From positions 1 to 10,283 of the forward strand of contig JAOAJQ010000029.1 of assembly GCA_026414125.1 (NCBI GenBank): a stretch of DNA of 10,283 nucleotides, given 5' to 3'. The notes under the pieces are model-generated. The model ran no database searches, was not told where the DNA came from, and saw nothing but the letters and a program-made list of their open reading frames with translations. Origin of the DNA: Thermoproteota archaeon (GTDB lineage: Archaea; Thermoproteota; EX4484-205; JAAOZP01). Below, piece by piece: positions 1 through 6,196 of the stretch (the stretch's first letter is position 1; every line of letters starts with the position of its first letter). The position numbers and the translations under genes are program-made.

Positions 1-175
1 TGTAAACATTATTCTCAGTCTTGAAAGCGTTTCTCAAGCCTTCTTCAACCCTCTCGTAGAGGACGTGGAACTCTTCCCCCCTATGGTTTATGATAGGTTT
101 GGCCATCGCTTTCAAAACTCTTTCAGGCAGGGTTATCGGACCAGGTATTAACAGCATAGGGGCTTTCTGAACCAT
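1..175 (-). CDS. Class V (AGXT/PucG-like) aminotransferase, N-terminal fragment
   Basis: Reading leftward from an ATG at 175-173, the frame stays open to the window edge and gives 58 residues. After MVQKAP comes MLLIPGPITLPERVLKAM, then KPIINHR and a helical stretch ending NNVY. The LxPGP-x-PxRV-xxAM and HR-xxEF pattern is the N-terminal signature of fold-type I PLP enzymes of the serine-pyruvate/alanine-glyoxylate aminotransferase group. Those enzymes move amino groups between alanine or serine and glyoxylate or pyruvate. The catalytic lysine lies beyond the edge, so the exact substrate cannot be read. The gene follows gatA by 37 bases on the same strand. An A/T box at 198-207 is well placed for its own near-leaderless transcript starting at the ATG. 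Family call fairly sure, specificity unknown. Confidence 0.8.
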   Translation of the reverse strand, partial: MVQKAPMLLIPGPITLPERVLKAMAKPIINHRGEEFHVLYERVEEGLRNAFKTENNVY

Positions 176-197
176 CCCCGGGAAGAATGTTGAAACT

Positions 198-207
198 GTT
201 TTTAACC
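198..207 (-). promoter_or_regulatory. Candidate TATA box for the aminotransferase gene
   Basis: The minus strand reads GGTTAAAAAC. Its centre lies about 27 bases before the ATG at 175, which predicts a leaderless or near-leaderless mRNA. It sits in the gap after the gatA stop, so this gene may be transcribed apart from gatCA. Confidence 0.4.
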
Positions 208-212
208 CTTTC

Positions 213-1667
213 CTAGGCGCTAGGGATCCTGAGCCACTTGGTGAAACCGGTCTCATTCTCGTAAGCATAGGATAGCCTGAGCAGGGTTGCCTCCTCGAAA
301 TGATTCCCTATGAGTTGAAGGCCCACTGGGAGCGAGTTGACGAAGCCTGCTGGAATACTTATAGCGGGGAGGCCAGCCAGGTTGACGGCTACCGTTTCAA
401 AATCCATCATATACATTTCAAGCGGCGACATTATTTCCCCTATTCTCCAAGGAAGGACGGGCATGGTGGGAATCGCCAGAGCGTCAAAGTCTCTAAACAG
501 GAGCTTAAAATCATCATGTATCCTCCTCCTGACCCTGCAGGCCTTAATGTAGAAATCCTCCTTATAGCCTGCAGAGAGTACGAAGGTCCCCAAGAATATT
601 CTTCTCTTAACCTCCTCGCCGAAGCCCTCCGTCCTAATCTTAACAATCCTCTCCTCCCACCTGCCTTCAGCCCGCCCCCCTCCGTAACGGATCCCGTCGA
701 ACCTTGCAAGGTTGCTTGAACACTCCGCCATGGCTATGATGTAGTAGGCTGGGAGAGCATACTTCAGGAAGGGGAACGATACTTCTTCAATCGAGCATCC
801 GGTTTTATCAAGAACACCTATAGCATCGTGAACCCTTCTCGAAAGTTTCTCATCAATATTCATGAACCCTTCTTTAATAATGCCGATCCTCAGACCCTTG
901 ACTCCACGTGTGGCTTCTTCAACGTAATTCTGGGGCTCCCGGCTTGAAGTAGTTAAATCCCTTGAGTCGCCACCTGCTATTACTTGAAGTAGTAGGGCTG
1001 TTGACAACGTGTCTCTCGCCATCGGCCCTATTTGATCAAGACTGCTGGCGTAGGCTATTAAACCGTAGCGTGAAACCCTGCCGTAAGTCGGCTTTAATCC
1101 AACCACAGAGTTGAAGGCAGCAGGATTCCTTATCGATCCCCCTGTATCGCTTCCCAGAGCAAGCTCCGCAACCCCGGTTGCGAGGGAAACCGCGCTTCCA
1201 CCACTGCTTCCTCCAGAAACCCTAGAATGGTCGAAAAAGTTTTTCGTCGGACCAAAGAAGGAGGTTTCAGTGCTTGAACCCATTGCGAACTCATCCATAT
1301 TCGTTTTTCCAATTATAATGCCATCCTCCCTCTTTATCTTCTCGACAACAGTAGCATCATAAACCGGGATATAGTCTTCAAGCATTCTTGAGGCACATGT
1401 CGTCCTCAGCCCCTTCGTGGAAATATTGTCTTTAACCGCAACTAGGAGACCGGCTAGCCTGCCCGTTTTCACACCCATTCTGATTCTACGCTTAAGCTCC
1501 TCCGCGCTTCTGAGTGCACCCTCCTTGTCGACCGTTATGAAAGCATTCAGCCCTCTTGCTTCCTCAATTCTTTCAAGAGCCCTGTAGACTTTCTCAACCG
1601 GGTCGGTAGAATCCAAGATTTGTTTTGAAAAACTGTTTAACCCAGTACTTGGCCTGACACAAACCAT
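213..1667 (-). CDS. gatA: Glu-tRNA(Gln)/Asp-tRNA(Asn) amidotransferase subunit A
   Basis: This is the glutaminase subunit of GatCAB. It releases ammonia from glutamine, which GatB uses to convert misacylated Glu-tRNA(Gln) (and Asp-tRNA(Asn) where required) to the amidated form in the cytoplasm. The 484 residues match the usual GatA length. The amidase-signature Ser-Ser-Lys triad is visible: K79 in VAVKDN, S154 in SGGSSGGS and S178 in GSDTGGS, the same numbering as I recall for bacterial GatA. The C-terminal GLPAISIP and PVGLQLIG motifs are also present. The ATG at 1667 lies 31 bases inside gatC; a purine-rich GGAGAGAAGGATGAG run just upstream supports that start. gatB is not in the window. 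Identity is secure. Whether it serves Gln, Asn or both cannot be told here. Confidence 0.97.
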   Translation of the reverse strand: MVCVRPSTGLNSFSKQILDSTDPVEKVYRALERIEEARGLNAFITVDKEGALRSAEELKRRIRMGVKTGRLAGLLVAVKDNISTKGLRTTCASRMLEDYIPVYDATVVEKIKREDGIIIGKTNMDEFAMGSSTETSFFGPTKNFFDHSRVSGGSSGGSAVSLATGVAELALGSDTGGSIRNPAAFNSVVGLKPTYGRVSRYGLIAYASSLDQIGPMARDTLSTALLLQVIAGGDSRDLTTSSREPQNYVEEATRGVKGLRIGIIKEGFMNIDEKLSRRVHDAIGVLDKTGCSIEEVSFPFLKYALPAYYIIAMAECSSNLARFDGIRYGGGRAEGRWEERIVKIRTEGFGEEVKRRIFLGTFVLSAGYKEDFYIKACRVRRRIHDDFKLLFRDFDALAIPTMPVLPWRIGEIMSPLEMYMMDFETVAVNLAGLPAISIPAGFVNSLPVGLQLIGNHFEEATLLRLSYAYENETGFTKWLRIPSA

Positions 1668-1933
1668 TTCTCATCCTTCTCTCCAGCATTCTTAAAAACA
1701 TCATCCTCTGAAAGGGTTTCACCCGGCTCGTCTTCTCTGAGAGCCTCGCCGAAACCAGTCACATACACCATTGGTTCAACGTCTAGCTGTAGGCTTCTCA
1801 CGATGTTGAAATACTCCAGTATCTCGTTAACATCTTTCTGCAGCCTCTCCACCTCCGCATCGCTCAGGGAGATTCTGCAAAGCTTAGCGTAATGCAAAAC
1901 CTCCTCCTTCGAAACAACTATTTTCCCACTCAT
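1637..1933 (-). CDS. gatC: Glu-tRNA(Gln)/Asp-tRNA(Asn) amidotransferase subunit C
   Basis: A 98-residue protein with the GatC layout: an N-terminal helix with VLHYAKLCRISLSDAEVERL, a second helix EILEYFNIVRSLQLDVEPM, an acidic linker with LREDEPGETLSEDDVFKNA, and a short tail WFVSGQVLG where family members usually end in an F-x-V-P-x-V/I type strand. GatC wraps around GatA and holds GatA and GatB together. The gene overlaps gatA by 31 bases, so the two are surely co-transcribed and probably translationally coupled. The tail has lost the usual proline. Its coding region shares bases with the gatA start, which may restrict it. The start is an ATG 28 codons before the conserved LQLDVEP-type segment; no alternative start fits better. 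Confidence 0.93.
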   Translation of the reverse strand: MSGKIVVSKEEVLHYAKLCRISLSDAEVERLQKDVNEILEYFNIVRSLQLDVEPMVYVTGFGEALREDEPGETLSEDDVFKNAGEKDEKWFVSGQVLG

Positions 1934-2021
1934 CTAATGTCCCTATTCCTCTCAAGAGTGTCTTTTATCGGTTTCCTCAACAGCAGCTTGTAGCTGAGAT
2001 TAAGGTGTTGAGCATTCCAGT

Positions 2022-2029
2022 ATTTAAAC
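2022..2029 (-). promoter_or_regulatory. Candidate TATA box for gatCA
   Basis: The minus strand reads GTTTAAAT around these bases. A start about 25 bases downstream (near 1997) would leave a leader of about 64 bases before the gatC ATG at 1933. A second A/T run at 2051-2062 could also serve. Confidence 0.35.
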
Positions 2030-2059
2030 CTCTGAGATGGCCGAAAATTCATATTTTTT

Positions 2060-2070
2060 AAAAAGAAAAG
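2060..2070 (-). terminator. T-rich terminator after the short CdvB gene
   Basis: Minus-strand transcripts leaving the short cdvB gene meet CTTTTCTTTTT about 65 bases after the stop codon. Oligo-T tracts without a hairpin are the usual archaeal intrinsic stop signal. It also separates this gene from gatCA downstream. Confidence 0.4.
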
Positions 2071-2132
2071 GCAGTAGACAAGCCCCCTGATTGCTGACTA
2101 TTTTCAAAGAGTTGATGTGGAAATTTTTGAGC

Positions 2133-2762
2133 TTACTGGGTCTGGGAACCGGTTTCCTCCATATGTTGTCTAACGGCCTCAGGTATCTCTGGGAAGCTTG
2201 ACTTCATTTTCTGAGAAGCGAGTATGGATGCTTCCTTCAAAATCTGGTCTGCCTCACTGTCGGGTGCAATATATGTCTCGTAGCCTGTGACCTCGCCAGC
2301 CTGTATAAGCACTCTGTTCATCATGTCTTCAACTTGCCTGAGACTGTCGGCAACTTGCGGTGCAACATTCCTTATCTCGCTTCCAACCCTATTTACTACG
2401 TTGACAACCGGTCCAAGGATCTTCAGGGTCTCCTTAAAGTCTATAGTGTCTTCAAGCCTAAGTATTACTCTTTCTAGCGCAAGCCTGTTGCTCAGAATTA
2501 TCTTACCCATCTTCCTTACTTGTGCAACCTCATTCGCATAAACTTGGGCTCGGGAATTGTCTCGCTCAACAAGAGCCCTCTCAACTTCTTTGAAAAGCTG
2601 CTCGTCTCTCATCTTGATCCTGTGGTAGATCCTGTCGAGGTTCTGCTCCTGAATCTTAAGCATTGCGACTGCTTCCCTTAAAGCATCTTGAAACGCATGC
2701 TGGTCTGCTGGTTGCGGGGGCGGTTGAGGCTTCCTTCCGAATAACGGACTCATCTTTATCAT
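2133..2762 (-). CDS. ESCRT-III (CdvB/Snf7 family) paralogue, short form without winged helix
   Basis: A 209-residue division protein. Residues 1-21 are a basic, proline-rich tip (LFGRKPQPPPQP). Residues 22-165 are charged helices of the ESCRT-III core, including ALVERDNSRAQVYANEVAQVRKM and the LEDTIDFKETLKILGPVVNVVN segment. A helix ADQILKEASILASQK follows, and then FPEIPE at 190-195, which fits a MIM2-type ligand for the MIT domain of Vps4/CdvC. The protein ends there, so the broken winged helix of full CdvB is missing; this resembles CdvB1/B2-type paralogues. It diverges from cdvC across 103 bases. A TATA box 24 bases upstream favours a leaderless ATG at 2762, although M4 (ATG at 2753) is possible. 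Expected role: membrane-side polymers in cytokinesis. Family secure, paralogue class inferred. Confidence 0.9.
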   Translation of the reverse strand: MIKMSPLFGRKPQPPPQPADQHAFQDALREAVAMLKIQEQNLDRIYHRIKMRDEQLFKEVERALVERDNSRAQVYANEVAQVRKMGKIILSNRLALERVILRLEDTIDFKETLKILGPVVNVVNRVGSEIRNVAPQVADSLRQVEDMMNRVLIQAGEVTGYETYIAPDSEADQILKEASILASQKMKSSFPEIPEAVRQHMEETGSQTQ

Positions 2763-2781
2763 TATCCGCCTTATGTCGTGG

Positions 2782-2791
2782 CTTAAATATT
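2782..2791 (-). promoter_or_regulatory. TATA box of the short CdvB gene
   Basis: The minus strand reads AATATTTAAG, centred about 24 bases before the ATG at 2762. That spacing implies a leaderless transcript and supports this start over the internal ATG at 2753. It shares the 103-base spacer with the cdvC promoter. Confidence 0.5.
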
Positions 2792-2828
2792 TTTAGTAAT
2801 GCAATAAATCTTTACTTTAAGGTAGATA

Positions 2829-2838
2829 AAACTTAATA
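2829..2838 (+). promoter_or_regulatory. Candidate TATA box of cdvC
   Basis: AAACTTAATA is centred about 32 bases before the GTG at 2866, which predicts a start near 2860 and a leader of a few bases at most. It lies about 40 bases from the opposing TATA box, so one regulator bound in this spacer could control both genes. Confidence 0.4.
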
Positions 2839-2865
2839 GGAATCCTTTAGTGGTGTCAAGCGGGA

Positions 2866-4029
2866 GTGGAAGTGTCCAGCTTGGGCTGGCGAAGCGAGCT
2901 TGAGAAAACCGCGATAAGAAAGGCGCATGAGGCAGTTACAATGGACAGTCAGGGAGATTACAAGTCCGCCCTTAAGCTCTATAGGGAAACGATTGAAATA
3001 CTCATGCAGCTTTACACGCTGACTGATAATGACAGTATGAAAAGAGTCTACTTAGACCGGATAAGGGAGTATCAGAAAAGAGTTGAGAAGCTTGAAGGAT
3101 TTATGAAAAGGAAGGAGGAAGTTGTTTACATCAATAAAACCGAGACTAAAGAGGGAGAGGACAAGTGGCTTCAAGACGTTGTCCTGATAGAGAAGCCTTC
3201 TGTCAGGTGGGAGGATATTATAGACCTGGAGGAGGCTAAGAAGAAGCTGTACGTCAACGTGATTTTTCCAACTATCCGCCCAGATGTATACAAGCTACCT
3301 TGGTCTACAGGGATCCTTTTCTACGGGCCCCCAGGATGTGGAAAAACACTGTTGGCAGCGGCTCTGGCTAACAGCATCAGGGCTACCTTCTACCTGGTTA
3401 AAGCGTCTTCAATACTTTCTAAATGGCTTGGAGAATCCGAGAAGAACATTGCTAAGCTTTTCGAACATGCCAGGAGGAACAGCAGCTCCAGCGAGCCCGC
3501 TATCCTTTTCATAGATGAAGTTGAAAGCATCGTTGGAACACATATTTATGAAACAGGGGGTGAGTCGAGAGCTAGGCTGCAGCTCCAGCAGGAGATGGAT
3601 GGTCTTGCAAGCAAGGGGCGCGTGGAACACGTCTACGTGATAGCGGCGACGAACAACCCGTGGCTCCTACCGGATTCCTTCCTAAGAAGGTTTGAGGAAC
3701 GCCTTTACGTGCCTCCTCCAGATATTACAGCTAGGAAAAAGCTCTTCATGTATTTCACATCCAAGCTCAGCCTTAAGCCACCAATATACTATGATGAACT
3801 GGCGCGTTTAACAGAAGGATATTCTGCCCATGATATTGAAAACATATGTAAAGATGCTTTCAAGATGACGATTGAAGAATTCTTCGAGCAGGGCGACCCT
3901 ATGAAGGGCGACCCTAGGCCCGTCAGCATGGAGGACTTTATTAAAGCGATTAGAAATAGGGGCAGCAGTATAAGTAGGGAAAGCCTGGCTAAAATGGAGG
4001 AGTGGAGGAAGGAAAGAGGTTCTGCTTAA
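2866..4029 (+). CDS. cdvC: CdvC, Vps4-type AAA+ ATPase of the archaeal division machinery
   Basis: Hydrolyses ATP to pull apart ESCRT-III (CdvB) filaments during cytokinesis. Residues 10-80 form an N-terminal MIT-like three-helix region, with the signature HEAVTMDSQGDYKSALKLYRE. The AAA core begins near RWEDIIDLEEAK (114-125). It contains Walker A GPPGCGKT (154-161), pore loop KWLGES (186-191), Walker B ILFIDE with D217/E218, sensor 1 ATNNP with N263, and arginine fingers in FLRRFEER (R274/R275). A C-terminal helix with EDFIKAI follows. Length 387 is normal for the family. The start is a GTG at 2866; a second GTG at 2872 would shorten it by two residues. An in-frame TAG at 2848 rules out longer forms. 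The stop overlaps the stop of the convergent cdvB. All catalytic residues are present. Confidence 0.96.
   Translation: MEVSSLGWRSELEKTAIRKAHEAVTMDSQGDYKSALKLYRETIEILMQLYTLTDNDSMKRVYLDRIREYQKRVEKLEGFMKRKEEVVYINKTETKEGEDKWLQDVVLIEKPSVRWEDIIDLEEAKKKLYVNVIFPTIRPDVYKLPWSTGILFYGPPGCGKTLLAAALANSIRATFYLVKASSILSKWLGESEKNIAKLFEHARRNSSSSEPAILFIDEVESIVGTHIYETGGESRARLQLQQEMDGLASKGRVEHVYVIAATNNPWLLPDSFLRRFEERLYVPPPDITARKKLFMYFTSKLSLKPPIYYDELARLTEGYSAHDIENICKDAFKMTIEEFFEQGDPMKGDPRPVSMEDFIKAIRNRGSSISRESLAKMEEWRKERGSA
3891..3916 (+). repeat. Tandem 11-base direct repeat inside cdvC
   Basis: GGGCGACCCTA occurs at 3891-3901 and again at 3906-3916, a 15-base period that keeps the frame. It encodes QGDP-M-KGDP in the loop before the C-terminal helix of CdvC. 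It looks like a small in-frame duplication in a surface loop. Confidence 0.7.
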
Positions 4030-4742
4030 ACAAGCTCCTCCTCGCGTTTTACAATAACCTTCTTCTCCTTAATGAGCTCGTTTAAAAGGCTCTCAACCTC
4101 GTTCTTCTCCATCGAAAGGTCTCGCGCGCACCTCTCTATGTTGAAGGAATCCGTGTTTGCCTTAAGGTATTCTAAAACTCTCTGCTTGGACTCCTCCCTG
4201 AGATCATAGCTCGGTACCCTTGGAAAAGTTGTTTCAAGCTTCAAAGAGGCAAGTCTCTCAGCCTCCTTGATAACCCTCTCAGCCTCAATGTCAACGGTTT
4301 CCACCCTGATGTCTGTCGACCTAGTTATTATTGAGGCTGCTTCCTCAAGCTTAGCCTTAACTCCAGTGAACTCCTTCTCAAGATTCGGCAGGGGGCTTGT
4401 TTCACTTATCCTGGAGAGGAGTCTTGCCAGTTGCGGAAGCATACCGTACAGCTCCTCCGACTCAACCATTGTTTCAAGCCTGAGTTTAATGGTTAACACG
4501 AGCAGGCTGGACTGGTAGATAAGCTTAGCAACTCTTCTCAGCATAGCTATCTCCTCAGCATAGGCTTTAGCCCTGTCGTGATCATTCTTTTCAAGAAGAA
4601 TACTTATCTTCTCAAGGTATTCGCTGTCCTTCCTCCTCAGGTTCCTAACGATCTTTTCAAGGTCGTAGGATACTAGCTCTATATCGGTCAAAGACTCTCT
4701 GAGCAGAAGCCTAACTCTCTCCATGCTGCCTGCATGCTCCAT
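4026..4742 (-). CDS. cdvB: CdvB, ESCRT-III protein with C-terminal winged helix
   Basis: A 238-residue division protein with three visible parts. Residues 10-150 are the helical ESCRT-III core, including ILLEKNDHDRAKAYAEEIAMLRR, which aligns by eye with the short paralogue. Residues 152-180 hold AERVIKEAERLASLKLETTFPRVP, a probable MIM2 segment for CdvC (FPRVP at 173-177). Residues 182-232 form a small winged-helix unit (QRVLEYLKANTDSFNIERCARDLSMEKNEVESLLNELIKEKKVIV). In Sulfolobales that kind of unit contacts CdvA; that role here is inferred. It follows rpiA by 4 bases, so it belongs to the 134-residue gene-rpiA-cdvB operon. Its stop overlaps that of cdvC. The first ATG at 4742 fits a GATGAG-like site just upstream; M7 is an alternative. 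Confidence 0.93.
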   Translation of the reverse strand: MEHAGSMERVRLLLRESLTDIELVSYDLEKIVRNLRRKDSEYLEKISILLEKNDHDRAKAYAEEIAMLRRVAKLIYQSSLLVLTIKLRLETMVESEELYGMLPQLARLLSRISETSPLPNLEKEFTGVKAKLEEAASIITRSTDIRVETVDIEAERVIKEAERLASLKLETTFPRVPSYDLREESKQRVLEYLKANTDSFNIERCARDLSMEKNEVESLLNELIKEKKVIVKREEELV

Positions 4743-4746
4743 CTTC

Positions 4747-5457
4747 TCATCTTCTCCCCTTCATCTCTAATACTCCACTGCTCGTACCTACATAAGCATA
4801 GCTTACAACGCCTTTAAAGATACCGTTTTCCAGAATACCCGGAGTATTTTTGAAGAAATCATTCATCCAGTCGAGACTACGGTTTTCAGGCAGGGGGACG
4901 TCGATAATAGCGTTACCAGAGTCTGTTATTATAGGCCCAACCTTCCCGCTTCCAGTCCTAACTCTAACGCTTACTCCAAGAGCCTTTTCCATCCTTTTTT
5001 TAACTAGGAGAACCAAGTTTTGAAGAACCTCAACTGGTATTGGGAAGCCCGGTGGAACCCTCTCAACAACCTTCCTCTCATCCAGAATCAGAACCATCTT
5101 CTTCGAAACAGCGCTCAGAACCTTCTCAAGAAGTAGAGCGCCTCCCCCACCTTTTATCGCAGTCAACGATTCCCTTTCAACGAGGTCTGCACTATCTATA
5201 GTAACATCCACGTAATCTATCTGGTTGAAGCTAGTGGCTTCCAAGCCCTCCTCAAGAATCTTAAACTCTATTTGACGGGAAGATGGGACAAGGTGAACAT
5301 CTCTAATAACGCCCGCTCTGATTCTTTCAGCCAGCAGAGGCAGGAAAATATCTCCCATCGTGCTTCCCGAGCCAAGTCCAATAATCATCCCGGATTCAAC
5401 ATGGGTGAGAGCCTTTTCAGCTGCCAGTCTCCTGAGATCGGCGAGGCTTCCAGTCAT
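4747..5457 (-). CDS. rpiA: Ribose-5-phosphate isomerase A
   Basis: Interconverts ribose 5-phosphate and ribulose 5-phosphate, supplying ribose for nucleotides; cytoplasmic. The 236 residues match RpiA length. Visible motifs are the phosphate-binding GLGSGSTMG at 27-35, SSRQIE at 59-64 and TIDSAD at 86-91. KGGGGALLLEK at 102-112 and LILDERKVV at 123-131 follow. Residues matching the E. coli catalytic set are all kept: D88, D91, K102 and E111. The usual IDGADEV reads IDSADLV, so the glycine is serine and the glutamate leucine, but the two aspartates remain. The gene sits 4 bases after an unrecognised coiled-coil gene and 4 bases before cdvB, so all three should share one mRNA. Identity secure; placement with division genes is unusual. 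Confidence 0.95.
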   Translation of the reverse strand: MTGSLADLRRLAAEKALTHVESGMIIGLGSGSTMGDIFLPLLAERIRAGVIRDVHLVPSSRQIEFKILEEGLEATSFNQIDYVDVTIDSADLVERESLTAIKGGGGALLLEKVLSAVSKKMVLILDERKVVERVPPGFPIPVEVLQNLVLLVKKRMEKALGVSVRVRTGSGKVGPIITDSGNAIIDVPLPENRSLDWMNDFFKNTPGILENGIFKGVVSYAYVGTSSGVLEMKGRR

Positions 5458-5461
5458 CTCT

Positions 5462-5866
5462 TCAAACCAGCCGACTCAGGTTGCTCAGGGTTTCCCTAGC
5501 GACACGGTAAGCCCTGTTCAACTCTTCTTCAAGCCTAGACAAGTCGCCCAGAATGAAGTCAGGCTCCTTTGAAACATGCTTGCTGCCACCGTTTAAAAGA
5601 GCAGGAGCCGTTGGGGGCTTAAACCCTATTCCGTGTTTCTGAGCGAGGAGAATACTCCTCTTAACCATTTCAAGCCTAAGCGTTTGGAGAAGGCTCTCCA
5701 GCTTCTCAACACCAGCATCGGGATCACTGCTCCCCCCGTTTTTTAACTCATCAATCCTTCTCTTAACGGTTTTCATCATACTCATTATTTCAAGAACCTC
5801 GGAAACAAGGGTCTCGGACTCCTCGCCCTTGACATCTTGTACAAGCATCTTTAGCATCATTTCCAC
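5462..5866 (-). CDS. Unrecognised coiled-coil protein, first gene of the rpiA-cdvB operon
   Basis: I do not recognise this 134-residue protein. Three helical stretches can be seen: 1-43 (charged, heptad-like), 53-78 (VEKLESLLQTLRLEMVKRSILLAQK) and 107-134 (LSRLEEELNRAYRVARETLSNLSRLV). They are joined by flexible linkers, one Gly/Ser-rich (NGGSSDPDAG) and one with prolines (FKPPTAPALLNGGS). There is no signal peptide, membrane segment or cysteine pair. It has neither the ESCRT-III core nor the barrel-type N-terminus of CdvA. It heads a tight operon with rpiA and the winged-helix cdvB, so a link to division is a fair guess and no more. The start may be GTG at 5866, or ATG at 5860 or 5857; two TATA candidates upstream fit different choices. 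Confidence 0.75.
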   Translation of the reverse strand: MEMMLKMLVQDVKGEESETLVSEVLEIMSMMKTVKRRIDELKNGGSSDPDAGVEKLESLLQTLRLEMVKRSILLAQKHGIGFKPPTAPALLNGGSKHVSKEPDFILGDLSRLEEELNRAYRVARETLSNLSRLV

Positions 5867-5878
5867 TGCAGGGACTGA

Positions 5879-5898
5879 CTTATATGGCTTTTTATAAT
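5879..5898 (-). promoter_or_regulatory. TATA region of the coiled-coil/rpiA/cdvB operon
   Basis: Two overlapping candidates lie here on the minus strand: ATTATAAAAAG at 5888-5898, which predicts a start at about 5866 (the GTG), and CCATATAAG near 5879-5887, which predicts a start at about 5858 (the downstream ATGs). Either gives a leaderless operon mRNA. Confidence 0.5.
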
Positions 5899-6040
5899 GG
5901 TTTCAATACAATCTTCTTTACTAGTTTATTCAGAAAATTCCTGAAAAAAGGTGCAGCACCAGTTTTTCGAAACAGCTGCCTCCAGCAACTAGGGCTCAGC
6001 CACAAGGCTTAAACGCGAAACAAGAAGCCTGCTTCAAAAA

Positions 6041-6048
6041 GCTTAAAA
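6041..6048 (+). promoter_or_regulatory. TATA box of tRNA-Thr(GGT)
   Basis: GCTTAAAA is centred about 28 bases before the tRNA 5' end at 6073. A second TTAAA at 6054-6058 is too close to act. The box lies inside a 7-base inverted repeat (CCTGCTT 6028-6034 and AAGCAGG 6057-6063). Confidence 0.5.
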
Positions 6049-6072
6049 CAGCCTTAAAGCAGGAGTACTACA

Positions 6073-6164
6073 GCCCCAGTAGCTCAGCCTGGTTAGAGCG
6101 CCTCCTTGGTAATGCTGAAAAGCGCTAATGGAGGAGGCCGTGGGTTCGAAGCCCACCTGGGGCT
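6073..6164 (+). tRNA. tRNA-Thr(GGT) with a 17-base intron
   Basis: The cloverleaf is complete. The acceptor is GCCCCAG/CTGGGGC, the D stem GCTC/GAGC, the anticodon stem CCTCC/GGAGG and the T arm GTGGG-TTCGAAG-CCCAC. The anticodon is GGT at 6108-6110 and reads threonine ACC/ACU. Position 73 is T, common for archaeal tRNA-Thr, and CCA is not encoded. The anticodon loop is split by a 17-base insert at or next to the canonical 37/38 site. By base pairing the insert is 6112-6128 or 6113-6129, leaving a mature loop of TTGGTAT or TTGGTAA. The bulge-helix-bulge pairing (TTGG/CTAA or TGGT/GCTA) is loose in both registers. Confidence 0.95.
6112..6128 (+). other. tRNA-Thr(GGT) intron
   Basis: A 17-base insert between the anticodon and the 3' side of the anticodon stem, removed by the archaeal splicing endonuclease. 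Boundaries are uncertain by one base (6113-6129 is equally possible). Confidence 0.75.
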
Positions 6165-6169
6165 TTAAG

Positions 6170-6177
6170 TTTTATAT
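6170..6177 (+). promoter_or_regulatory. TATA box of the GH5 gene
   Basis: TTTTATAT begins 6 bases after the end of tRNA-Thr(GGT). Its centre is 23 bases before the GTG at 6197 and 29 before the ATG at 6203, so the mRNA is likely leaderless or nearly so. Confidence 0.5.
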
Positions 6178-6196
6178 GGTTGGGCTTGGCTAGATA

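Noticed and set aside
300..719. 139-residue open frame on the plus strand opposite gatA
   Set aside because: It lies wholly antisense to a secure gatA, has low-complexity proline and charged stretches and no promoter or recognisable motif.
5462..5866. The coiled-coil protein as CdvA
   Set aside because: It is too short, lacks the N-terminal barrel-like region of CdvA and shows no recognisable similarity, so it is left unnamed.
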